Shown: piece by piece, positions 11,473-20,852 of the stretch
How positions within the stretch are numbered: position 1 is the stretch's first letter
How the letters are laid out: each line of letters starts with the position of its first letter
From: Isoetes taiwanensis
Taxonomy: Eukaryota > Streptophyta > Lycopodiopsida > Isoetales > Isoetaceae
Assembly (NCBI GenBank): GCA_021234155.1
Contig: JAJEKV010000036.1
Coordinates: 6,899,388 to 6,963,387 of the forward strand
DNA length: 64,000 nt
Direction: 5' to 3'
Program-made: the position numbers and the translations under genes
The notes under the pieces: generated by a model
The model's database searches: none
The model's input: the letters and a program-made list of their open reading frames with translations, nothing else
Told to the model about the DNA's origin: nothing

Positions 11473-11764
11473 ATGAATGGGTTTGTGAGTTCACGTCCAA
11501 TGCATAAAAAATGGAAGTATTTACAGAGGAAACCTAGCATTTCTAGGTCATATATTCAACTCTAAAAAATCGATGCACATAAACATGAAAATGCAAAACG
11601 GAAAGCTTTTAGGTCATACAAATCTCAGAAGATTGAGCCTGATTAGCGTCCCGAGTTTTATAGTCTTAATCCAAGATAAAGAAACCACGATAAGGGGAGC
11701 TTTCTTTCTGATCATTCACATCAACAACATTGCCAGATAAACAGAAAGATAGAATTAAAATAAC

Positions 11765-11924
11765 CTGAGCTTCAGCATCGCACTTTCTTTTCACATTAGC
11801 AGTGTAGCGAAATCTCTGAGTAGCATTGAGCACTAGGGTTGCCTTACGCCAATTCTCGAGCAGCTCTAAAGGAGGTTCCTTAGCTGAGATTTTGAAGTCC
11901 TTCATGGAGCTGGAACATTTTTTT
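11765..11924 (-). pseudogene. Ca2+-ATPase (ACA) exon 1: calmodulin-binding autoinhibitory region
   Basis: This exon encodes KDFKISAKEPPLELLENWR followed by KATLVLNATQRFRYTANV. That matches the N-terminal autoinhibitory, calmodulin-binding helix of plant ACA pumps, whose hallmark is R/W-W-R-K-A-x-L-V-L-N then R-F-R-Y-T. A start codon is at 11905. A splice acceptor (TTCACTTGCAG) precedes the exon at 11925, hinting at an intron in the 5' leader. A donor follows CAG at 11765 (GTTATT). It is on the same strand as the ATPase body and about 4.5 kb upstream of it, so the two belong to one former gene. The exon itself has no stop, but the gene is broken downstream. Confidence 0.82.
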
Positions 11925-12149
11925 CTGCAAGTGAAGAACAGGGTCGGAACACCAGAATCATAAAATTGCCTGGTCAGGTTTCTCTGCTATTCCCAAATGT
12001 TGATAATGCACCCATCAAATGTTTTTCAATTTCTTGGCTACACAAGGATCGGGGGATCGTTTTTTCTTTGAAACATTGGCCCTTGGCAAAGAGCTCTGCT
12101 CTCAAATTCAGTAGAAACAGCAAGAATGCATCGATTTTGGTGGGATATT

Positions 12150-12325
12150 GGTGGTGCCGGTTAGCTGGTTTGCGCAGCGGCCGGCCAGCAACACTGGCGA
12201 CCTCCAGTTTACAAGACACCACCAGTTTGAAGCAGTTTTCGACATATTCTAGCATATGCTCAGAATATGCCGAAAACCCATATGAACAAGGGTTTGCCCA
12301 CCTAGGGGCAACCCAAAAAATAGTG
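12150..12325 (-). repeat. Dispersed repeat, copy 1
   Basis: Read on the minus strand, it starts TATTTTTTGGGTTGCCCC, then GGGCAAACCCTTGTT, a GGCATATT...ATATGC segment, and ends near AGCTAACCGG. The same order of blocks is found on the plus strand at 29725-29905. No coding potential or terminal repeats are seen, so the element class is unknown. Confidence 0.65.
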
Positions 12326-12861
12326 CTTGCCAACAAAACTTAGCCAAAGGAATTTTCAGGTAACATCCATGTATTTCTAGTTTCAAGTTTTTCAGCCTTT
12401 TGATATAATACAACACAATTTTTATTCATCTACATCAAGAAAATGGTGAAGTGCAGATCCTTGATCTAAGAAATAAATCTGTCATTGGGCATGGGAGGAT
12501 TTTCTCGTTGGATCCAAAGAAAACTTGCCATTTTCAACCAATTGGCAATGGCAATGCTTCTATTATCACCCCCCGTGTGAATATGCACCAAACCAAAGGG
12601 GGTTTTAGGGGGATTTTAATTTAAACATTTTAAATGTAATGGTTTGTGTTAATTAATGTTAATAGTAGTTATGTTGGTTATGTTGGATAACTTTAACATT
12701 TCTTTTGGGTGCCTTGTCAATCATATAAAATCTCCCTTAACAATTTCTGCTATTGGTCCTATGCATCTGTGATAAATATTAACTGAGTTAATCATCTGAG
12801 CCAATCTGTATCTACAGTCTGGTTTATCCAATAATATTTATTGAAAACTTGTTTGACTGTA
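12326..12861. other. AT-rich spacer, nothing recognised
   Basis: Sequence between a dispersed repeat and the left arm of the inverted-repeat nest. It contains a TTAATT-rich stretch near 12620-12680 and no ORF worth reporting. Confidence 0.4.
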
Positions 12862-13046
12862 AATCAGCATTCCAATCGAAATGCCTTTATATTTACACAC
12901 ACATTATTCTGTAACCAATAGGTCTGTACATGTACTTTACATCTTCACAACTTCCTATGTCCATAATATTTAACAATATATTGATATTCCTGTATATATG
13001 AAATACAGATAAGAACTTTATATCTATTTTGAGCTACTTGAACTTA

Positions 13047-13256
13047 TCACATGTTACCCAATAATAAGTAATTTATCTCTTCTTGAGTCATGCCAATATT
13101 TATGGCTGCACTATCTAATACCTTTGGCTTTGGAGCATCGGATGATGCCATACTACATGATGATGAACCCATCTTATCACGAAGATGACGGACTGCCCGT
13201 TGCACAGCTGTAGTAAATATAGGACGTCGTGTTAAATATAGAATGAAACAAACCAT
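13047..13256 (-). CDS. Small ORF A, copy 1 (unknown function)
   Basis: This 69-residue frame has a hydrophobic start (MVCFILYLTRRPIF), then AVQRAVRHLRDKMG, a serine-rich linker and a C-terminus with INIGMTQEEINYLLLGNM. A splice-acceptor-like TTTACTACAG-type sequence precedes the AVQR segment, so the true coding part may begin there as a last exon. It is copied at 14116-14325 with the same length and the same stop. I do not recognise the family. It is either the end of a small gene or part of a transposon cargo. Confidence 0.35.
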   Translation of the reverse strand: MVCFILYLTRRPIFTTAVQRAVRHLRDKMGSSSCSMASSDAPKPKVLDSAAINIGMTQEEINYLLLGNM

Positions 13257-13733
13257 TTGGAAACACAGACATGACCTTGGGATACAATCGGAGTCTTAGT
13301 ATCTGACGGTCAACAGGATTTGTAACCATATGGTGTATAGAATCCATAATCCACATGCAGGACCATCCATATGGGAGTATTGGACATATCACATATCCAT
13401 GGATCTATGTTGGGCTCCCATGAAGGGCCCATATGGTTGAAGAGAATGTCCATATGGTTATCTATGGATACTTTGGCATCTACAGACAGGATTCATGCTG
13501 ATGTACATGGAAATAAGTGGTTTAGAAAATTGATAAGCTATAGATTTAGAGAAATCAGAGTTGCTGCCACAATTTGCCCATACCTTTTTTAACTCATTCA
13601 GTTCGTTTCTGATCTCACACATCGCTGTAATTTTTGTTCAGCTTATAAGCCTAAGGTACAAATTGCATACTCATATACAGAGTACATGATAAATAAACAG
13701 TGTCCATATTATAAGGATGGCACTTCTCATGCA

Positions 13734-13813
13734 GGATCGAAATAGAAAAGAAACAATAGAATTTGATTCAATAGGATCGAAACAAAAAAGAAACGACAGA
13801 ATTTCATTCAATA
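13734..13813. repeat. 40-bp tandem duplication
   Basis: Two adjacent units starting GGATCGAAA at 13734 and 13774, both ending in CATTCAATA-like sequence, with a few mismatches. They lie in the spacer of the outer inverted repeat. Confidence 0.8.
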
Positions 13814-14115
13814 AGCTACAACTCAATGCCGACATCATTGAATGGCGTCTGAGCTTAAGCTGATCCTTTGTTGGAATTCAACCAGGAGTTTGACAATTCA
13901 TATTTAGTGCAGGAAATATTATTTGATGCCACATGTCACTTCACATGCACATGCACTGCTTATTGCAGTAGCTATTTCACTATATATACATTCAGCTCAT
14001 TAAAACTGAACGCATGCTTCATTTCGTTCAATACGTGCTTGTTACTCTGAACAATACCTTCACCGTCAGATACTAAGACTCCAGTTGTATCCCAAGGTCA
14101 TGTCTGTGTTTCCAA

Positions 14116-14325
14116 ATGGTTTGTTTTATTCTATATTTGGCACGTTGTCCTATATTTACTGCAGCTGTGCAACGGGCAGTTCGTCATCTTCGTGATAAGA
14201 TGGGTTCATCATCAAGTAGTATGGCATCATCCGATGCTCCAAAGCCAAAGATATTGGATAGTGCAGCCATAAATATTGGCATGACTCAAGAAGAGATAAA
14301 TTGCTTGTTATTGGGTAACATGTGA
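14116..14325 (+). CDS. Small ORF A, copy 2 (unknown function)
   Basis: A mirrored copy of the ORF at 13047-13256: 69 residues, beginning MVCFILYLARCPIF and ending INCLLLGNM. TTTACTGCAG just before the AVQRAVRH segment looks like a splice acceptor, so residues before it may be intron. Differences from copy 1 are single substitutions and the frame is unbroken. A third, truncated copy lies at 15871-16030. Product unknown. Confidence 0.35.
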   Translation: MVCFILYLARCPIFTAAVQRAVRHLRDKMGSSSSSMASSDAPKPKILDSAAINIGMTQEEINCLLLGNM

Positions 14326-14681
14326 TAAGTTCGAGTAGCTCGAAATAGATATGGAGCTCTTATTTGTATTTCATATATATTCAGGAATCTCAATGGATTG
14401 TTAAATATTATGGACATAGGAAGTTGTGAAGATGTAAAGTATATGTACAGACCTATTGGTTACAGAATAACGTGTGTGTAAATATAAAGGCATTTCGATT
14501 GGAATGCTGATTGAATGGCTGGGAACTCAATGGAAACATTTTTTCACTGGGCGTTTATTGGAGCAACAAAAACATTAGTCCCAAATCTTTAGATTCTCAT
14601 GAACATAACAGAGAATACTTTCTCTTATTCAAAACAGCCAGACCAAACAATATGTACAAACACACAGCTCAAACGCAGCTT

Positions 14682-15026
14682 TCAAATAGTTTCCATGGGC
14701 ATAGGGGCAGCACCGCCGCTAGCAAGCCCAGAAGCCGTCGCAACCTCTGTAGCCGCAAAGTTCCCTTCCTTATCTTGCGATTTTACTAACTCTTCCAATG
14801 TTTTCAGATGCGTTGCCTGCTCTTCAATTGCCTTCACTATATAGCCGTTGTCACGATCAAAGTTTTCTTTTTGTTGCTCCGCAGTGTTGAGCAGCCAAAA
14901 GTTCCTCTCCCTCAATTCTTCAATCCGCACCAATAGTTTTTGAATCGGCGTAAGAGGCGGAATCAACAGGTGCACATGCACTCGGTGATCACAATGGTGA
15001 CGGCGCTTTGGCCCATGGTGTTCCAT
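14682..15026 (-). CDS. Small ORF B, copy 1 (coiled-coil, unknown function)
   Basis: This 114-residue frame starts MEHHGPKRRHHCDHRVHVH, a His/Arg-rich N-terminus. A middle of PIQKLLVRIEELRERNFWLL and KAIEEQATHLKTLEELVKSQ follows, with heptad-like leucines that suggest a coiled coil. The alanine- and glycine-rich tail ends PMPMETI. The mirrored copy at 15165-15509 has exactly the same length and the same stop, differing at about a sixth of residues. That argues against very recent duplication but does not prove selection. No known family recognised. Confidence 0.4.
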   Translation of the reverse strand: MEHHGPKRRHHCDHRVHVHLLIPPLTPIQKLLVRIEELRERNFWLLNTAEQQKENFDRDNGYIVKAIEEQATHLKTLEELVKSQDKEGNFAATEVATASGLASGGAAPMPMETI

Positions 15027-15164
15027 AGTTCCTTCTGTAACAAAATCAATATGCTCAGATCATTATTGTTATCGACTAAAACAAAAAGAACACACAAAAA
15101 CAAAATACCTTGCCCTGGAACAGTTTCCTGATCTGAGCATATTGATTTTGTTATAGAAGGAGCT

Positions 15165-15509
15165 ATGCATCACCATGGGCCAAAGCGCCGTCACCATTGT
15201 GATCATCGAGTTCATGTGCACCTGTTGATTCCGTCTCTTACACCGATTCAGAAACGATTGGTGCGGATTGAAGAATTGAGGGAGAGGAACTATTGGCTGC
15301 TAAACACTGCCGAGCAACAAAAAGAAATTTTTTATCTTGACAACGGTTATATAGTGAAAGCAATTGAGGAACAGGCAGCGCATTTGAAAACATTGGAGGA
15401 ATTAGTAAAATCGCAAGATAAGAAAGGGAACTTTACAGCTACGGAGGTTGTGGCGACTTCTGAGATTGCTAGCAATGGTGCTGCCCCTATGCCCATAGAA
15501 ACTATTTGA
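15165..15509 (+). CDS. Small ORF B, copy 2 (coiled-coil, unknown function)
   Basis: Mirror copy of 14682-15026, starting MHHHGPKRRHHCDHRVHVH and ending PMPIETI. The coiled-coil-like block (VRIEELRERNYWLLNTAEQQ) and the stop position are kept. The two ORF B copies diverge from the central loop, so the 140 bp between their starts could act as a shared two-way promoter region. Function unknown. Confidence 0.4.
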   Translation: MHHHGPKRRHHCDHRVHVHLLIPSLTPIQKRLVRIEELRERNYWLLNTAEQQKEIFYLDNGYIVKAIEEQAAHLKTLEELVKSQDKKGNFTATEVVATSEIASNGAAPMPIETI

Positions 15510-15870
15510 AAGCTGCGTTTGAGCCGTGTGTTTGTACATATTGTTTGCTCTGGCTGTTTTGAATAAGAGAAAGTATTCTAAGTTATGTTCATGAGAATCT
15601 AAAGATCTGGGACTAATGTTTTTGTTGCTCCAATAAATGCTCATGAAAAATTGTTTCCATTGAGTTCCCAGCCATTCAATCAGCATTCCAATCAAAATGC
15701 CTTTATATTTTCACACACGTTATTCTGTAACCAATTGGCCTGTACGTGTACTTTACATCTTCACAACTTCCTATGTCCATAATATTTAACAATCCATTGA
15801 TATCCCTGAATATATAAGAAATACAGATAAGAACTCCATATCTATTTCGAGCTACTTGAACTTATCACAT

Positions 15871-16030
15871 GTTACCCAATAACAAGCAATTTATCTCTTC
15901 TCGAGTCATGCCAATATTTATGGCTGCACTATCCAATACTTTTGGCCTTGGAGCATCGGATGATGCCATACTACTTGATGATGAACCCATCTTATCATAA
16001 AGATGACGGACTGCCCGTTGCACAGCTGCA
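15871..16030 (-). pseudogene. Small ORF A, copy 3, truncated
   Basis: Only the part from AVQRAVRHL onward is present, because the palindrome arm ends at 16032, exactly at the splice-acceptor-like site of the other copies. It reads through DKMGSSSSSMASSDAP to INCLLLGNM with small changes (HLYDKM, MTREEIN). Confidence 0.5.
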
Positions 16031-16049
16031 GTTACATGTCCTTACATGT

Positions 16050-16137
16050 CCAGGTTCACCACTAAGGTCAGTTGTCTAAGTTAACCACTAAGGTCAGTTG
16101 TCCAGGTTAACTACTAGGGTCAATTGTCCAGATTAAC
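16050..16137 (+). repeat. 26-bp tandem repeat, about 3.4 units
   Basis: Units begin at 16050, 16076, 16102 and 16128 (partial) with the pattern CCAGGTTAACCACTAAGGTC plus AGTTGT. Units differ at a few bases. The array sits between the palindrome end and the Copia remnant. Confidence 0.85.
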
Positions 16138-16153
16138 ATGGATGTGTTAATTT

Positions 16154-17053
16154 GTGCACATGCCCAAAGAACCCACATCAAAATTGGATGATAGAGCAAT
16201 CGTATCCTTTCTGGTTGGGTATGATGAAATTGCTAAAGCATATAAGTTGTATGACCCTGCACGACCAAGACGAAAACTGATTATAAGCAGGGATGTCAAT
16301 TTCGATAAGAACATTTTGTATAAATCACGTGAGAAACTTGATGGTAAGATTGTAGATAAGCATGTAGCTGATCATGAACAACAAGAAAAAGGTGAAAATG
16401 AAGTTGTCCCTAAGATAGACATTGAAGATGATGATATGGATGAGCAATCTAACAATGCAGCAGATAATGATAACATTCAAGAGCCTCAAATAACATCTGA
16501 TACAAAAGGAATCAAGACAACAAGAAAGAGAAAGATCACGGAAGTAAAGAGACTAAAAGGAGTAGATATAGACGTCACAAAATTTGGAAGGCAACAAGAT
16601 GGCAAAAGTAGAAGATTGCAAGAGGAGGAGATTCATGCTATTACAGCAATATTGGAACCAGAAATTCCTAAATCATATGAAGAAGCAGTAACATGTGAAA
16701 ATGCAGAAAATTGGAAGAATGCAATGCTAGAAGAAATTAAGTCCTTTGGGAGGACTGAAACATACAAGTTGGTAGATAGACCGAAAGATAAGAATGTGGT
16801 GGGAAATAAATGGTTATTCAATATAAAACCAGTAAATGATGGATCAAAGAAATATAAAGCTAGGTTAGTTGCACAGGGCTTTTCTCAGAAACAGGGAATT
16901 GATTACGAAGATGTTTTCTCACCTCTGGTAAAGATGACAAGTATTAGAGCTTTGCTTGCTTATGCAAATGCATATGATCTAGAGATTTACCACATGAATG
17001 TGAAAACGGCATTTCTAAATGCCAAACTTGAAGAGGAGAATGCCGGGTTTTGA
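16154..17053 (+). pseudogene. Copia integrase C-terminus and RT N-terminal half
   Basis: An open stretch of 299 codons. The start shows KLDDRAIVSFLVGYDE and LIISRDVNFD, the usual Copia segment after the integrase core. After a charged, asparagine-rich linker comes SYEEAVTCENAENWKNAMLE, then WLFNIKPVNDGSKKYKARLV and FSPLVKMTSIRALLAYA, ending MNVKTAFLNAKLEEE. These are the first RT motifs. The expected next residues (MPGFEVDKNKAWRLKRVVYG) lie just beyond, in another frame, before the insert. Confidence 0.88.
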
Positions 17054-17349
17054 AGTAGATAAAAATAAGGCATGGCGGCTCAAACGAGTTGTATATGGAC
17101 TGCATTTGCTACAGCAGCATCTCTAGTGTCTCTATTGAATTATTCTTTTTCTTTCTAATCTCTAAAAGTCAATTCTTTTTTAGAATTCCTCTTGCTCGGA
17201 TACTCGGTTGGGTGGTGAGTTTGGCCTTAAAGAATGGTATTTCTAGTTTAAGTATTCTTTCTATTCAAGTTCTTAGATTGAGTTTGTCTTATGTATCTCA
17301 AATTTCCTAATTTATATCAATTGCTACGTATATTTTGGTAATGGCATTG

Positions 17350-17990
17350 CCCAGAATTCAAGGTCTGAACAAAGACACATGTGACCACTATGGTGTATGA
17401 AATGTGTGAAAAACCAATGGAGGTGAGAGCATGGGAACGAATTATCAGATACCTACTGAAGGATAACAACACATTGAACAAAAGCAAGCTACGACTATAG
17501 CAATACAGGAATTCGCCAGACAATGCCTCACCACAGTACAGGGATGGTTCAGAGATGTGGCTCAGTGGACAGGAGACTTGGGGATGGATCTGAGTAACAT
17601 ATTGAGCAATGGAAAGTGGGATGACAGATGGATAAAGGAGGTAATAAAGACCAAGCTAAGGAAGCAGACAAGGCCAAAGACACAGTGGTTACTGGATGTA
17701 TTCATTCCAAACATAGAGGTAGGACAAACTCTATACAAGGACAGTAGGATACGAAAGCTAAGAGAGACACACTCACAAGATTTAGAATGGAAAGCCCCAA
17801 CCTGCGAATAGAAAAAGGCAGATGGAGAAAGATAGATAAGACCGTTTGTGCAGGATATGTGATAGGGGTTCAATTGAGTATGAGAAGCACATGTTGAATG
17901 AATGCCCAGTATACAATGAATATGTAGAGCACAATAACAGGGGGTTCCTGGAGGATTTGATATAGATGTAAAAATTACAATTTTTGTAAC
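17350..17990 (+). mobile_element. LINE C-terminal fragment inserted in the Copia element
   Basis: Frames here read DLGMDLSNILSNGKWDDRWI and KQTRPKTQWLLDVFIP. After a frame change comes NLRIEKGRWRKIDKTVCAGY, followed by EYEKHMLNECPVYNE in another frame. The LRIE-K/T-GRW and H-x4-C-P-x-Y motifs match the C-terminal zinc-like part of the LINE at 5.3 kb, but the sequence is a different family member. The flanks 17110-17350 and 17990-18290 are AT-rich and unassigned. Confidence 0.65.
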
Positions 17991-18289
17991 CTTAGACCAT
18001 ATGTCCCTAAAACAATTGAATGGGTTGTTATAAAAAAAATATAGATTTAAGATAGAAAATAATTACATTAGCTCACTGAGTATATTGGTTGAAATAGTTT
18101 TATTAGGACATTGAATTATTTTGATAGAGGTTCGAGGCCCCGTATTTCATATTCTAAAACCTTAGGCAAAACCGTATAGAGATTCGATATTCCCTCAAAA
18201 CCTTAGGTGAATTCGTATTTCATATTTCAAAATCATAACAGTTTCTTGAGGGGACACGGAATTTGTAAATTTTAAAAATGAAGGAAATT

Positions 18290-18720
18290 TTTACATATTT
18301 CAGCATAAAGATGATTTTTGCATTATCGCCCTATACGTTGATGACTGCATAATGATATCCAACCAACAAAACAGAATGGCTAAAGAATTGTAAGAAAACA
18401 CTAAGTGATAGATTTGAAATGGCAGACCTAGGAGAATTACAGAGATTCCTAAGCATAGAAGTTACTCGAGATAGAAATAAAAGAATATTGGCATTGACTC
18501 GGAAAATAACTATTCAAGGGATGCTGAAAAGGTTTGGTCTAGAGTCATGCAATGCTGCAATTACACCCTTAGTACCAGGTCAGAAGTTAACTGAAAATTT
18601 ATGTCCATCAAATGAAGATAATAGAGAAGAAATGGAAAATAGACCACAGAGGGAACTGATTGGGTGCTTATTATATGTATCGAACAAGCACCGGATATTT
18701 CATTTGGAGTAAATTTATTG
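18290..18720 (+). pseudogene. Copia RT second half with YVDD
   Basis: DFCIIALYVDDCIMIS near 18310-18360 holds the catalytic YVDD box. A stop and frame change follow, then an open stretch (18419-18712) reads MADLGELQRFLSIEVTRDRN and later RELIGCLLYVSNKHR. This is the usual Copia region between RT and RNase H. Confidence 0.85.
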
Positions 18721-18829
18721 AGTAGATTCTTGAACAATCCTGGAAAGCAACACTAGTTGGCAGCAAAAAGGATCCTGAGGTTTCTAACTAACGGGAACTC
18801 AAAACCATAGAATTATAACCTTACTTTGA

Positions 18830-19260
18830 TAGCTTATTTGGATGCAGATTGGAGAGGAGACGCTGATACAAGAAGATCAACATCAAGGTATACGCTAATG
18901 GTAGGAAGAGGATCTATCTCATATCTCATGGAGAAGTAAAAAACAAGGAAGTGTTGCAATGTCAATTGCAGAAGCAGAATACAAGGCAGCATCTTTAGCT
19001 TCTAAAGAAATAATTTGAGTTACAATACTGCTGGAGGAACTGGGTCTTATACAAAGAAAACCAACAGTACTACTATGTGACAGCATGAGTTGTATAGCAA
19101 TAACTAGAAATCCAGTTTTGCATGAGAGAACGGAACACATAGAATTACATGTACATTTTATTCGTGAAATGGTGATAGAAGGTTACACTACAGTTGAGCA
19201 TATAAGTTCAGAAGATCAGGTTGCAGATGTGATGACAAAACCACTCTCAAACTAGAAAAT
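18830..19260 (+). pseudogene. Copia RNase H remnant
   Basis: After a broken DADW-like start, the frame gives SWRSKKQGSVAMSIAEAEYK, then a stop where tryptophan is expected, then LLEELGLIQRKPTVLLCDS and HVHFIREMVIEGYTTVEHIS. It ends QVADVMTKPLS. RNase H removes the RNA template in active elements. The domain order and the ADVMTK ending are typical of Copia. Confidence 0.85.
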
Positions 19261-19330
19261 TTATGACGTTTCAAAAGCTCTTAGGAGTTACAGATATGAC
19301 AGATCATGTAAGAAAAATTCAGTTCATCAT

Positions 19331-20001
19331 ATATCATGAAAGGGGATGAAGATTTACAAGATTGATCATGATATTATTTTATAGCAATGAGCAGATAGCT
19401 AGGTTAAAAGTTGTGACCATATCTATAGCTAGGTTAAAAGTTGTGACCATACTAGATATGCAGAGAACAAAGAAAAAAAAACCTTAGACCATGGTAGCCG
19501 ACCATGGTAGCCGGCACATCAAAAGGAGCAAGTCATAAGCCAACACATGATATGGTTCTGGGCTAACCAAAAGGAGTAAGTCGTATGAACAAATGGATTG
19601 GTGCCAAGTTAGTTTTGCATAGGCAGAAACAAGTAGGAGTTGTGACGCACCGACTGGGCTAATTCCGATAAATGCAGAGGAAGTAGATTGATCATGTAGC
19701 TGGGATGAAGGTGAATTCAAATCCAGGGGGATAAGTTCATATATGCAGTGTATTTGCGAGGTGAAAGTCGGATTTAAAGAAAACAGGTTGCCATTGCTAC
19801 AATAACGATTCTCTTTGCTATAGTAGTTTCATTGTAATATCAATTTGATATAGTCATTGCTTGAAAATTAGTTTGATGTGTTGAGGCAAGTTTTAAGATT
19901 CAGTTTCAAGAAAAATATTTCACCTCTCTAAGAAATAAATAGCATTAGAAACTATGCTAATCAGTGGAATCTCTATAATTGGCTTTAAGTTATATACTGA
20001 C
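19331..20001. other. Region after the Copia element, possible degenerate LTR
   Basis: If the purine run near 19338 is the polypurine tract, an LTR should begin here, but I cannot define its ends. The region holds a 26-base duplication (19395-19420 and 19425-19450, ATAGCTAGGTTAAAAGTTGT...) and a doubled ACCATGGTAGCCG near 19487-19512. No ORF of note. Confidence 0.35.
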
Positions 20002-20132
20002 CTCTCTATCGGCTTCATGAAGTGGCCATACATTCTGTCTCGCCATGCCATGGATAACTCAAACTCGAACTTTGACATGTTTTTTCTTGCATCACACTGA
20101 TCCTGAGTGGGCGCAAATCCGTATTGCATATA
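20002..20132 (-). CDS. Candidate single exon of an unrecognised gene
   Basis: On the minus strand, TTTATTTTCAG acts as an acceptor before YMQYGFAPTQDQCDARKNMS, continuing KFEFELSMAWRDRMYGHFMK and PIER, then a donor (AG then GTCAGTATA). A clean open frame flanked by both splice signals suggests an exon, but no neighbouring exons are evident and I do not recognise the protein. It may be an orphan exon or captured fragment. Confidence 0.3.
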
Positions 20133-20852
20133 CTGAAAATAAAGTACCAATTAATATGTGAAACAACTTGTATAAGACTATAGACCATTACAAAAGACTA
20201 AAAGACTTACAATAACAACCTCGGATCCTTATTGGCGATGACTATCAAATTGATGCTTTACTGGTTGTCATGCGATTCTAGCATGGTACATGTAAAAAGT
20301 CTTAAAAAGAGTGAATAAAATATTGCAAGTTAAATAACTCAAACTTACGCGGTGGCATCCTTCGCATCCTTCTGCTACATTGTGGTCCCCTTATACAAAG
20401 CAAACTTTGAGGCCAAATGGCATCTATTTCCTAAACTAAAATGGTGGCTAATGAGTTTTTAAATGGCGTCTATTTCTCCTAAACTAAAATGGTGGCTACT
20501 GAGTTCTCAAACGTTGCCAACAAAGACTGCCCCTTCATAAGCTTTGCATGTGCTGCATCTCTCATGCCAAAGATAGAACTCTCGAATTACACACCCCAAG
20601 TATATGTATAATGTGAGACCATCTCCATATGTTAATTCATGAAATAGGAGGAGTTGTGATGCATGCATGCTCGTGACGTGTTGAACACCATCACCTTAGT
20701 CTTATTCAAGTTTATCTTGAGTTCTCTTTCTGCACAAAATACAAATTTTCTCTAGAGCCTTGTAATTGATGCTGAAGGCCGGAATGAGGATGAGAGCATC
20801 CTATACTTCCGAGAGTTATGATTTTCCCCATTGAGGATAGCATTAGGGTTGG
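20133..20852. other. No gene recognised
   Basis: AT-rich sequence between a candidate exon and the 407-bp duplication. A local repeat (CTAAACTAAAATGGTGGCTA near 20433 and 20475) is visible. No ORF or RNA gene is supported. Confidence 0.35.

Larger units (their letters stand above)
12862..14512. repeat. Outer inverted repeat, arms about 450 bp
   Basis: The left arm (12862-13310) is the inverted, diverged copy of the right arm (14062-14512), with a 751-bp spacer. The arm ends match at AATCAGCATTCC / GGAATGCTGATT on one side and ATCTGACGGT / ACCGTCAGAT on the other. Each arm holds one copy of the 69-residue ORF, in opposite directions. The right arm overlaps the left arm of the inner palindrome (14158-16032), so the two structures share sequence. 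Confidence 0.88.
14158..16032. repeat. Large palindrome: 905-bp arms, 66-bp loop
   Basis: The left arm 14158-15062 and right arm 15129-16032 are reverse complements at roughly nine bases in ten by eye. The outer ends match at ACTGCAGCTGTG / CACAGCTGCAGT. The inner ends match at ATGCTCAGATCA / TGATCTGAGCAT. The arms are almost equal in length, with few indels. Each arm carries ORF A and ORF B in opposite orientation to each other. A transcript through it would fold into a long double strand. Confidence 0.9.
16138..19330 (+). mobile_element. Copia-type LTR retrotransposon, 5'-truncated and interrupted
   Basis: Order of parts: the integrase C-terminal region, the first half of reverse transcriptase, a foreign insert (about 17110-18290), the second half of RT with YVDD, and RNase H ending in ADVMTKPLS. 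Integrase before RT is the Copia order. A purine run (GAAAGGGGATGAAGA, near 19338) follows the last coding part and may be the polypurine tract. No LTR pair can be delimited. In-frame stops show the copy is dead. Confidence 0.88.
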
